Assembly: GCF_026341035.1 (NCBI RefSeq)
Contig: NZ_JAPEOQ010000001.1
Location: 2,170,001-2,234,000 of the forward strand
Reading direction: 5' to 3'
From: Streptomyces sp. NBC_01016
GTDB lineage: Bacteria > Actinomycetota > Actinomycetes > Streptomycetales > Streptomycetaceae
DNA length: 64,000 nt
Of the stretch, positions 19,447 to 27,775 are shown piece after piece. Position numbers and translations under genes: made by a program. A model generated the notes under the pieces. The model made no database searches, was not told where the DNA came from, and saw only the letters and a program-made list of their open reading frames with translations. Numbering within the stretch: position 1 is the first letter of the stretch; every line of letters starts with the position of its first letter.

Positions 19447-20512
19447 GTCCGAGACGGTGGCCGCCATCGAGGCCCCGGTCGACCGCGGCGAGCCGATCCT
19501 CCAGGTGCGCAACCTGCAGAAGTACTTCCCGCTGACCCAGGGCGTGCTGTTCAAGCGGCACGTGGGTGACGTGAAGGCCGTCGACGGGATCTCCTTCGAC
19601 CTGCACCAGGGCGAGACCCTCGGCATCGTGGGCGAGTCCGGCTGCGGCAAGTCCACGGTCGCCAAGCTCCTGATGACGCTGGAGACGGCGACCGCGGGCG
19701 AGGTCTTCTTCAAGGGCCAGGACATCACCAAGCTGTCCGGCCGCGCCCTGAAGACCGTGCGCCGCAACATCCAGATGGTCTTCCAGGACCCGTACACCTC
19801 GCTCAACCCCCGTATGACGGTCGGCGACATCATCGGGGAGCCCTTCGAGATCCACCCCGAGGTGGCACCGAAGGGGAACCGTCGCCAGAAGGTCCAGGAC
19901 CTCCTCGACGTCGTCGGGCTCAACCCCGAGTACATCAATCGGTACCCGCACCAGTTCTCCGGCGGCCAGCGCCAGCGCATCGGCATCGCGCGCGGCCTGG
20001 CGCTCAACCCCGAGATCATCATCTGCGACGAACCGGTCTCGGCGCTCGACGTGTCGGTCCAGGCCCAGGTCATCAACCTGATGGAGAAGCTGCAGGACGA
20101 GTTCAACCTGTCCTACATCTTCATCGCGCACGACCTGTCGATCGTCCGGCACATCTCCGACCGGGTCGGGGTCATGTACCTCGGCAAGATGGCGGAGATC
20201 GGCACGGACGCGCAGATCTACGAGCACCCGACGCACCCGTACACGCAGGCGCTGCTCTCCGCGGTGCCGGTGCCGGACCCCGAGGTGCGCGAGGGCCGCG
20301 AGCGGATCATCCTCTCCGGTGACGTGCCCTCGCCGGCCAACCCGCCGTCGGGCTGCCGCTTCCGCACCCGCTGCTGGAAGGCGCAGGACAAGTGCGCCGA
20401 GGAGATCCCGGTCCTCGCGATCCCGGAGCGCTTCCGGACCTCCGAGACCCCGGCCGCGCACGAGTCGGCGTGCCACTTCGCGGAGGAGAAGAACGTGGTG
20501 CCCGCGGCGTGA
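19439..20512 (+). CDS. Oligopeptide ABC transporter ATPase, OppF/DppF type (operon 1)
   Basis: This 357-aa ATPase subunit has Walker A GESGCGKSTVAK, signature FSGGQRQRIGIARG, Walker B IIICDEPVSALD, and a C-terminal Cys-rich PSGCRFRTRCWKAQDKC. It is the last gene of operon 1, starting 8 bp inside the previous ATPase gene, and is followed after 12 bp by a terminator. It is nearly collinear with the product at 36156 but lacks that protein's ~40-residue N-terminal extension. Confidence 0.94.
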   Translation: MAESETVAAIEAPVDRGEPILQVRNLQKYFPLTQGVLFKRHVGDVKAVDGISFDLHQGETLGIVGESGCGKSTVAKLLMTLETATAGEVFFKGQDITKLSGRALKTVRRNIQMVFQDPYTSLNPRMTVGDIIGEPFEIHPEVAPKGNRRQKVQDLLDVVGLNPEYINRYPHQFSGGQRQRIGIARGLALNPEIIICDEPVSALDVSVQAQVINLMEKLQDEFNLSYIFIAHDLSIVRHISDRVGVMYLGKMAEIGTDAQIYEHPTHPYTQALLSAVPVPDPEVREGRERIILSGDVPSPANPPSGCRFRTRCWKAQDKCAEEIPVLAIPERFRTSETPAAHESACHFAEEKNVVPAA

Positions 20513-20524
20513 CCGCTGCACTGT

Positions 20525-20569
20525 GAGCCGACCGGTCCCTGCTTTCGGGTGGGGGCCGGTCGGCTCTTT
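20525..20569 (+). terminator. Terminator of Opp operon 1
   Basis: GAGCCGACCGG (20525-20535) pairs perfectly with CCGGTCGGCTC (20556-20566), followed by TTT. The loop is 20 nt. Confidence 0.85.
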
Positions 20570-20611
20570 CGTTCGTACGTCCGTACGTCGCGACACCTGG
20601 GGGGGCATTCC

Positions 20612-21004
20612 TTGCACGGCACGCTGCATCATGTCGAACTGTGGGTGCCCGACTTCGGGCGGGCCGAGAGCTCGCTCGGGTGGCTGCTCGGGGAGCTGGG
20701 GTACGTCGCCGAGCAGCGCTGGGAGAACGGGTGCAGCCTGCGGCTCGGGCCGACGTATCTCGTCATCGAGCAGTCGCCGGCGCTGAGTTCGGACCGGCAC
20801 GATCGGCTGGCGCCGGGGCTGAACCATCTGGCGTTCCACGTCGAGGACGCCGCGGCGATGGAGCGGCTCGTGGAGCGGGCCGCCGGGCACGGGTGGCGGC
20901 TGATGTTCCCGGAGCGGCATCCGTACGCGGGTGGGGACGGGCACTGTGCGGCGTATCTGGAGGACGGGGACGGGTTCGAGGTCGAGCTGGTCGCGTCCGC
21001 GTGA
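20612..21004 (+). CDS. VOC-family (glyoxalase/bleomycin-resistance fold) protein
   Basis: This 130-aa protein has two beta-alpha-beta-beta-beta units: the first begins LHHVELWVPD, the second LNHLAFHVED, and it ends GFEVELVAS. The placing of His and Glu at the strand starts fits a metal site as in glyoxalase I or dioxygenases, but the substrate is unknown. I chose TTG 20612 (HGTLHHVEL) because the fold starts there and a G-rich tract lies 6-12 nt upstream. It lies just after the operon 1 terminator, and a convergent gene follows. No regulatory link to transport is evident. Confidence 0.8.
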   Translation: MHGTLHHVELWVPDFGRAESSLGWLLGELGYVAEQRWENGCSLRLGPTYLVIEQSPALSSDRHDRLAPGLNHLAFHVEDAAAMERLVERAAGHGWRLMFPERHPYAGGDGHCAAYLEDGDGFEVELVASA

Positions 21005-21036
21005 GTCATGAGTCCGTGATCGCCGCGCGTCAACGC

Positions 21037-21465
21037 TCAGACGGGCGCGGGCAGTTCAGCCCCCAAGTGGGCGGCGACGCGGTCGCGCAGCACGAGGTAC
21101 TCCGCCCAGCGGCGCTTCAGCGGGCCCGGTGGGCGCACCTTGATCCGGGCCGCGCGAATTTCCTCGCCGCGCCGGAACTGCTCGCGCGTCAGGTCGAGTT
21201 CGACACCGCTCGGCAGCCGGTTCCACCAGTGGAAGCCCTCCTGCGCGCCGTCCGTCAGATAGACCTCGCCCATGACGAGGTCGCCGCCGAAGACGTCGTT
21301 GACGAGCAGCGCGGTGATGTCGCAGTGCCCCCACGCGGGATTCTCCGGCGCCCATCTCTCCGCCCCGTCCGGCGACGTGGTGTCGGCGGCCCAGGCCGCG
21401 CGCAGCGCCGCGTCCAGCTCCAGGAGTGACCAGGTCGCGGCAGTCGGGTCAGTCGTGTCGGTCAT
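21037..21465 (-). CDS. YunG-like conserved hypothetical protein
   Basis: This 142-aa cytoplasmic protein has no signal or membrane segment. WGHCDITALLVNDVFGG near the middle and a later HWWNRLPSG followed by ELDLTREQF match, from memory, the YunG family, whose function is not established. A Cys and a His in those motifs could be catalytic or bind metal, which is inference only. It is transcribed divergently from the ArsR-like regulator at 21564, with the palindromic operator between them, so it may share that regulation. Confidence 0.7.
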   Translation of the reverse strand: MTDTTDPTAATWSLLELDAALRAAWAADTTSPDGAERWAPENPAWGHCDITALLVNDVFGGDLVMGEVYLTDGAQEGFHWWNRLPSGVELDLTREQFRRGEEIRAARIKVRPPGPLKRRWAEYLVLRDRVAAHLGAELPAPV

Positions 21466-21500
21466 GGCGGCAGCATGGCAGGCGGCACTGACAACGGGAG

Positions 21501-21536
21501 TTGGCAAAAGAAGTTCTGCAAAAACTCTTTTGCCAA
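21501..21536. promoter_or_regulatory. 36-bp palindromic operator in divergent promoter region
   Basis: TTGGCAAAAGA (21501-21511) and TCTTTTGCCAA (21526-21536) form a perfect 11-bp inverted repeat that continues imperfectly to the centre. It is far richer in A/T than its surroundings and lies 27 bp before the ArsR-like gene and 35 bp before the divergent gene. Most likely it is the binding site of that regulator. Confidence 0.78.
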
Positions 21537-21563
21537 GTGGCCGGTTGCGGCTACCTTCCGGAC

Positions 21564-22253
21564 ATGGCCGACGACGACAACCGCAAGCGCGTACTCGACC
21601 CCGAGCAGGACGCTGCAGCGCTGAAGGCGCTGACCCACCCCCTGCGTATCCAACTGCTCGGGCTACTGCGCCAGGACGGCCCCGCCACCGCAACCGAGCT
21701 CGCGGTCAAGGCGGGGGAGTCGTCGGCCTCCACCAGCTACCACCTGCGGGTCCTCGCGAAGTACGGGTTCGTGGCCGAGGCCGAGCACCGGGACGGGCGC
21801 GAGCGGCGCTGGCGCTCCGTGCACGAGATCACCTCGTGGAACAACGAGGCCATGCACGCGTCGCCCGACGCCCGCCACTTCGTCAGCGAGATGTCCCGGC
21901 GGCAGGTCGAGCACCTGCGCCGCTCCCTCGCCCGCCACGAGGCCGACCTCGCCGAGGGACGCCTGGGCCCGGAGTGGGTGGAGCCGTCCGGCATCGCCGA
22001 CGCCATGCCCCGGCTCACCGCCGGCTCACTGGACGAGTTGAAGGCGGCCTTCGAGGCGAAGCTCGACGAACTGACCCGACGCGACGCCGAGGACCCGGAC
22101 GCCGAGCAGGTCATCGTGGTCGTGGCGGGCCTGCCGGTCGCTCCGCGGGAGACGGAGACCGGTCAGGTGGGGCCGGGCCTGACAGAGCCCGACGGGGCAG
22201 GGCCCGACGAGACAGGGCCCGGCCAGGCGGATACCGACCCGGACGCGCAATGA
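21564..22253 (+). CDS. ArsR-type winged-helix transcriptional regulator
   Basis: This 229-aa regulator has a winged helix-turn-helix at ~15-95 (LTHPLRIQLLGLLRQDGPATATELA, SSASTSYHLRVLAKYGFV), followed by a charged helical domain and a low-complexity Gly/Pro/Asp/Thr tail encoded by short DNA repeats. No metal-binding Cys motif is seen, so it belongs with the HTH_20/ArsR-like regulators that sense small molecules. ATG 21564 fits the domain start. It overlaps the MFS gene by ATGA, so it probably controls that exporter and itself through the 21501 palindrome. Confidence 0.88.
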   Translation: MADDDNRKRVLDPEQDAAALKALTHPLRIQLLGLLRQDGPATATELAVKAGESSASTSYHLRVLAKYGFVAEAEHRDGRERRWRSVHEITSWNNEAMHASPDARHFVSEMSRRQVEHLRRSLARHEADLAEGRLGPEWVEPSGIADAMPRLTAGSLDELKAAFEAKLDELTRRDAEDPDAEQVIVVVAGLPVAPRETETGQVGPGLTEPDGAGPDETGPGQADTDPDAQ

Positions 22254-23608
22254 ACCCCCGCACACCCGACCCCCGCACCGCCCGCCGCCGCTACGCCACC
22301 GTCTGCGCGCTGTTCTGGCTTCCGGTCGGCGCCGCCATCGCGCCCAAGGTGCTGTTGCTGACCGAGCGGGGGTTCGCGCTCGCCACCATCACCGCCTTCG
22401 TCGCCGCGCACTCGCTCGCCGCCGCCGCCCTCGAACTGCCCACCGGTGGGCTCTCCGACGTCCTCGGGCGCCGCCCCGTCCTCGCCGCGGCCGGCGTGCT
22501 GGACCTGGCCGCCCTCGCCCTGATCGGCCTCGGCACCACGGCGCTCCCGGTCGCGCTCGGCAGTGTGCTGCTCGGTGCGGGCCGCGCCCTGTCCACGGGG
22601 CCCGCAGAGGCCTGGTACGTAGACACGGTCCAGGCCAAGGAAGGCCCCGGCGCCGAACTGCGCACCGGACTCGCCCGCGGCTCCGCTGCCTCCTCCGCCG
22701 CGCTCGCCGTGGGCACCCTGATCGGCGGCGGCCTGCCATGGCTCCTCGGCCTCGGCCCGAACCCGGGTGCGTGGCTCGCGGAGGCGACGGCCGGGTACGT
22801 GGTGCCGCTGGCCGTCCCGATGCTTCTGGGTATGGCGATCGAACTCGGCTTCATCGCCTACGTGTTGCTCGCCCTGCCCGAGCCCCCGCACCCCCGCGCC
22901 ACCCTCTCCGGCGTCCTCCGCGGCATCCCGGCCACCGCCCTGGACGGCCTGCGCCCGGCGGGCCGTGACGCGATGGTGCGCCGCGTGCTGCTCAGCGCGG
23001 GCTCGGCCGGCGCCGCCCTCTTCACCCTCGAACTCCTCACGCCGGGCCGGGCAGCCGCCCTGACCGGCGCCCCCGAGTCCGGCGCCGTCGTGTTCGCGGG
23101 GCTCGCCTGCGCCGGATACGTCTGCTCCGGCGTGGGCAGCCACCTCGCCCCGCTGACGGCACGCCGCGCGGGCGGCGGGGAACGGGCGGTCCTGGTGGGC
23201 CTGGCCGCGGGCGCCCTCGGCCTGCTGCTGCTCGGCGCCACCGCGGCATTCACCGGCCCGGCCGTCACGATCCTCGCGGTCTGCGGCTACGGACTCGTCT
23301 ACCTGGGACTCGGCGCGGCGGGCCCGAACGAGAACGAGTTGCTGCACCGCAGGGTGGGCCGCGAGGGCCGGGCAACGGCCCTGTCGGTCCAGTCACTTGC
23401 ACTACAACTCACGGGCGCGGGCGCCGGTTTGACCATCGGCGCGCTACCGGCGGGCCCGCTGCCGTGGTTCGTGGGCGGCATCACGCTGCTGGCCGGCGCA
23501 CTGCTGTGGACCGGGAGCGTCGTCCGCGGGTCCCGGAAGGAGCCGACCGGTCCTCAGGAGGAGCCGGCCGTACCCCGCCACGACAACGAGAAGGCCCGCA
23601 CCGAGTGA
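22250..23608 (+). CDS. MFS transporter
   Basis: This 452-aa protein has 12 predicted membrane helices. The MFS loop between helices 2 and 3 is visible as GGLSDVLGRRPVLAAAG. Its coupling to the ArsR-like repressor by a 4-bp ATGA overlap suggests a drug or metabolite efflux pump induced by its substrate. The C-terminal ~35 residues are polar and cytoplasmic. Ligand unknown; small-molecule export is inference from the arrangement, which is common in actinobacteria. Confidence 0.88.
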   Translation: MNPRTPDPRTARRRYATVCALFWLPVGAAIAPKVLLLTERGFALATITAFVAAHSLAAAALELPTGGLSDVLGRRPVLAAAGVLDLAALALIGLGTTALPVALGSVLLGAGRALSTGPAEAWYVDTVQAKEGPGAELRTGLARGSAASSAALAVGTLIGGGLPWLLGLGPNPGAWLAEATAGYVVPLAVPMLLGMAIELGFIAYVLLALPEPPHPRATLSGVLRGIPATALDGLRPAGRDAMVRRVLLSAGSAGAALFTLELLTPGRAAALTGAPESGAVVFAGLACAGYVCSGVGSHLAPLTARRAGGGERAVLVGLAAGALGLLLLGATAAFTGPAVTILAVCGYGLVYLGLGAAGPNENELLHRRVGREGRATALSVQSLALQLTGAGAGLTIGALPAGPLPWFVGGITLLAGALLWTGSVVRGSRKEPTGPQEEPAVPRHDNEKARTE

Positions 23609-23624
23609 ACGGAGCGGGCCTTGC
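23593..23624 (+). terminator. Terminator overlapping the MFS stop codon
   Basis: GGCCCGC (23593-23599) pairs with GCGGGCC (23614-23620), followed by TTG. The wider block resembles the stronger terminator at 24392-24423, so the isochorismatase gene lies between two related hairpins. Confidence 0.55.
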
Positions 23625-23737
23625 CAATCACCGGGATCGGGCAGCACCTGGTGATCACAGGAGATGAAACTGCCACCGTGGTTCGGTCGGTCCGCCAGAC
23701 TTGCTCTTGATTCCCAAGGGAGAGGGGGGCGGCAAGG

Positions 23738-24301
23738 ATGGCGAACAGCGCACTTCTGGTCATGGACGTCCAACGGGACGTCGTGGCCATCGCCGACGAC
23801 GGTTCCGGATATCTGTCGCGCTTGCGCAGGGCGATCGACGGTGCCAGGGCTGCCGGCATCCCCGTGATCTACGTGGTGATGGGGTTGCGGCCGGGTGATC
23901 CGGAAGTCAGCCCTCGCAACAGGGTGATGGCGAACGTCGTGCGGGCCGGCCTGTTCACCGAGGGGGCCGCTGGCACCGAGATCCATCACGATGTTGCACC
24001 CCAGCAGGGCGACGTGGTGGTCACCAAGAGGCGCGGGAGCGCGTTCTCGGGCAGCGACCTCGACCTGGTACTCAGGGCTCGCGATATCGACAGCCTTGTT
24101 CTCACCGGCATCGCCACCAGCGCCGTAGTGCTGTCCACTCTGTGGCACGCCATCGACCTGGACTTCGGCCTCACCGTCCTGGCAGATGCCTGCCTCGACA
24201 CCGACCCCGAGGTGCACCGGATGCTCACCGAAAAGCTGTTCCCGCAGTGGGCGGATGTCGTCGACGTCGAGGACTGGCTCAAGGCCGTCGCACCGCGATA
24301 G
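23738..24301 (+). CDS. Isochorismatase-fold (cysteine hydrolase) protein lacking the catalytic cysteine
   Basis: This 187-aa protein has the fold of nicotinamidases and isochorismatases: VMDVQRD with the catalytic Asp at residue 10, and TKRRGSAF with the catalytic Lys97. The nucleophile motif GxxTxxC reads GIATSAV, so position 130 is Val instead of Cys. It therefore cannot work as a standard cysteine amidohydrolase. Isochorismatases proper do not need the Cys, so a Cys-independent hydrolase or a binding-only role remains possible. A strong purine-rich ribosome site precedes ATG 23738. It stands alone between two terminators, so it was probably gained as a single gene. Confidence 0.85.
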   Translation: MANSALLVMDVQRDVVAIADDGSGYLSRLRRAIDGARAAGIPVIYVVMGLRPGDPEVSPRNRVMANVVRAGLFTEGAAGTEIHHDVAPQQGDVVVTKRRGSAFSGSDLDLVLRARDIDSLVLTGIATSAVVLSTLWHAIDLDFGLTVLADACLDTDPEVHRMLTEKLFPQWADVVDVEDWLKAVAPR

Positions 24302-24391
24302 CGGGAGGTGGGTCGGACCCTCGCGTGCGGGCGCCCCCGGAGTCGGCCGCGGTGAGTCGGTCAGGGGTACAGGTGCCGAGTGCACGCGATG

Positions 24392-24423
24392 AAGGCCCGC
24401 GCCGAATGATCGGCGCGGGCCTT
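24392..24423 (+). terminator. Terminator of isochorismatase-fold gene
   Basis: A perfect 14-bp stem, AAGGCCCGCGCCGA against TCGGCGCGGGCCTT, with a 4-nt loop. Confidence 0.85.
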
Positions 24424-24485
24424 CTCCCCGGAGAACCGGCAGCGTCCATGGCTCGGGTCAATGGGCCGACGTTCCGGTTCCTGAT

Positions 24486-24529
24486 GTACGCCGCCGGGGC
24501 GAAGTTGGGGTGGTGCCCCGGCGGCGTAC
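24486..24529 (-). terminator. Terminator of bldK-type operon
   Basis: GTACGCCGCCGGGGC pairs with the matching GCCCCGGCGGCGTAC arm across a 13-14-nt loop. It lies 8 bp beyond the last gene of the minus-strand operon. Confidence 0.8.
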
Positions 24530-24537
24530 CGGGGGGT

Positions 24538-25575
<1,038 letters not shown>

Positions 25576-25606
25576 GGTGAATCCCTGAAATCCCTCTGTG
25601 TGTCCG

Positions 25607-26644
25607 TCAGTTGGTCCGGGCCGCGCCGCTGACCGAGGCCAGCTCCGCGAAGAACTCCGTGCGCTGCCGCGCCGTGAGGTGGCACGCGGGCGCGCGCTCG
25701 CCGGTCGCGTCGAGCCGCGGCTCCTCGGTGACGCAGCGCCCGCCGGCCACCTGCTCGACGAAGGTGCAGCGCGGGTGGAAGCGGCAGCCGGTCGGCGGGT
25801 TGAGAAGGCTCGGCGGGGTACCGGGGATCGGCGACAGCGGCACGTCGACCGGCGCGGACAGGCTCGGCATCGAACCCAACAGGCCCCAGGTGTACGGGTG
25901 CTGGGGCCTGCGAAGCACTTCTTCCTTGGTGCCGCGCTCCACGCACCGGCCGCCGTACATCACCAGCACGTCGTCCGCGATGTCGGCGATGACGCCGAGG
26001 TCGTGCGTGATGAAGACGATCGACGTGCCGAACTCCTGCTGCAGGTCCTTGAGCAGATCGAGGATCTGGGCCTGCACCGTCACGTCGAGGGCCGTCGTCG
26101 GCTCGTCCGCGATGAGCAGCGCCGGGTCGCAGACCAGGGCCATCGCGATCATCGCGCGCTGCCGCATACCGCCGGAGAACTGGTGCGGGTAGTCGTCGAC
26201 GCGCAGATCGGGCTGCGGGATGCCGACCTTCGTGAGCATCTCGATCGCCCGCGCCCGCGCCTCCTTCTTGGAGGCCCCGGTGTGCTTGCGATACGTCTCC
26301 GCGATCTGCCGGCCGATGGTGTGGTACGGCGAAAGGGAGGCCAGCGCGTCCTGGAAGATCATGGCCATCTTGTTGCCGCGCAGCCGCTCCAACTCCCGCT
26401 CGGAGGCGGTGAGAAGCTCCTGCCCGTCGAGGACGATCTCGCCTTCCAGATGGGTGTGGTCCCGGTCGTGCAGGCCCAGGATCGCCATGTTGGTCACGGA
26501 CTTGCCGGAGCCGGACTCGCCGACGATGCCGAGGGTGCGGCCGCGTTCGAGGGTGAAGCCGAGCCCGTCGACGGCCTTGACGATGCCGTCCTCCGTGGGG
26601 AAGTGGACGTGCAGGTCGTTGACGGCGAGGAAGGGTGCGCTCAT
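25607..26644 (-). CDS. bldKD: Oligopeptide ABC transporter ATPase, BldKD-like
   Basis: This 345-aa OppD-type ATPase has GESGSGKSVTNMA, FSGGMRQRAMIAMA and LLIADEPTTALD, with a C-terminal Cys motif PTGCRFHPRCTF. It starts 11 bp after the permease stop with GGAGC upstream of ATG 26644. It pairs with the 24538 product. It is clearly less similar to the operon 1 and 3 ATPases than those two are to each other, so this operon is the older branch. Confidence 0.87.
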   Translation of the reverse strand: MSAPFLAVNDLHVHFPTEDGIVKAVDGLGFTLERGRTLGIVGESGSGKSVTNMAILGLHDRDHTHLEGEIVLDGQELLTASERELERLRGNKMAMIFQDALASLSPYHTIGRQIAETYRKHTGASKKEARARAIEMLTKVGIPQPDLRVDDYPHQFSGGMRQRAMIAMALVCDPALLIADEPTTALDVTVQAQILDLLKDLQQEFGTSIVFITHDLGVIADIADDVLVMYGGRCVERGTKEEVLRRPQHPYTWGLLGSMPSLSAPVDVPLSPIPGTPPSLLNPPTGCRFHPRCTFVEQVAGGRCVTEEPRLDATGERAPACHLTARQRTEFFAELASVSGAARTN

Positions 26645-26655
26645 GGGTGTTGCTC

Positions 26656-27636
26656 CTAGGCCAGCCGCACGCGCGGGTCGATGAGGGCGTAGACGGCGTC
26701 GACCACGATGTTGAAGACGACGATGGCCGCGGCGGCCACGAGGACGACGCCCAGCAGCGTCGGCAGGTCATTGGTGGAGACGGCCTTCACGGACAGCAGG
26801 CCGATGCCCTGCAGGCTGAACGTGGACTCGGTGATGATCGCGCCGCCGAGCAGCAGGCCGAGGTCCATGCCGAAGATGGTGACGATCGGCCCCATCGCGC
26901 CGCGCCAGGCGAACCGGAAGAAGACCGCGCGCCGCGAGAGACCCTTGGCACGGGCCGTACGTACGTAGTCCTCGGTCAGCTTCTCGACCATCTGGGAGCG
27001 GGTCATGCGCGTGTAGTTGGCGGTCCAGATCAGGGAGAGCACGATCCACGGCAGCAGCAGCCCCTTGGCCCAGGCGCCCGGGTTCTGCGTGAACGGCGTG
27101 TAGGCCGCGCGGTCGAGCAGGTGCCACTGGTCGACGAGGTAGTACGTGGCGATGATGCCGACGACGTAGATCTGCATCGAAGAGGCGACGAGGGAGGCCG
27201 AACTGGCCACCTTGTCCAGGGCCTTGCCCTGCTTGACGGCGGCCAGCATGCCGGTGCCGACACCGAAGATCACGAAGACCACGGCGGAGCCGATGGACAG
27301 CGAGATGGTGGTCGGGAACCGGTCGAGGATCGTGCCGAGGACCGGCTCCCGGTTCTGGAAGGAGAAGCCGAGGCACGGCGCCGGGCAGTGCCCGAACGAG
27401 GAGTAGTCGCGGCCCACGAACACGCCCTGGAGCCAGTGCCAGTACTGCACCGGTATCGGATCGGCGATCCCCAGGTTCTTCTTCACCAGCGCCAGCGTCT
27501 CGGGCGTGCAGACCTTCCCGCAGGCGATGCGGGCCGGGTCGCGCGGGGCGGCGTAGAACAGGACGAACACGATGGCGCTGATGATCAGAAGGATCACCAG
27601 GGCGCCGATGGCGCGTCGAAGGATGAAGCGGAGCAT
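26656..27636 (-). CDS. bldKC: Oligopeptide ABC transporter permease, BldKC-like (OppB type)
   Basis: This 326-aa permease begins LRFILRRAIGALVILLIISA. It has a large external loop between helices 1 and 2 carrying CGKVC and further on CPAPCLG; these Cys pairs could form disulfides outside the membrane and are absent from the operon 1 permease. The EAA loop reads EDYVRTARAKGLSRRAV. It forms the channel with the BldKA-like protein. A 139-bp gap with a hairpin separates it from the binding-protein gene. Confidence 0.87.
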   Translation of the reverse strand: MLRFILRRAIGALVILLIISAIVFVLFYAAPRDPARIACGKVCTPETLALVKKNLGIADPIPVQYWHWLQGVFVGRDYSSFGHCPAPCLGFSFQNREPVLGTILDRFPTTISLSIGSAVVFVIFGVGTGMLAAVKQGKALDKVASSASLVASSMQIYVVGIIATYYLVDQWHLLDRAAYTPFTQNPGAWAKGLLLPWIVLSLIWTANYTRMTRSQMVEKLTEDYVRTARAKGLSRRAVFFRFAWRGAMGPIVTIFGMDLGLLLGGAIITESTFSLQGIGLLSVKAVSTNDLPTLLGVVLVAAAAIVVFNIVVDAVYALIDPRVRLA

Positions 27637-27726
27637 GGCAGTTGGGTTTCCTGACGGATGCCGATGGGCCTCGGTGCGGCCTTGAGGAGACTCGAAGAGA
27701 CCTGAGGAGGGCTCGGGGAGGAGGAG

Positions 27727-27762
27727 CGGCGGGGGCGCCCCGGGGGTGCGACGCCCCCGCCG
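27727..27762 (-). other. Intra-operon hairpin between bldKB-like and bldKC-like genes
   Basis: CGGCGGGGGCG (27727-27737) pairs perfectly with CGCCCCCGCCG (27752-27762) around a 14-nt loop, 13 bp after the binding-protein stop. As in operon 1, it separates the binding-protein message from the membrane and ATPase genes. Confidence 0.7.
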
Positions 27763-27775
27763 GAAGGGGTGCTCG

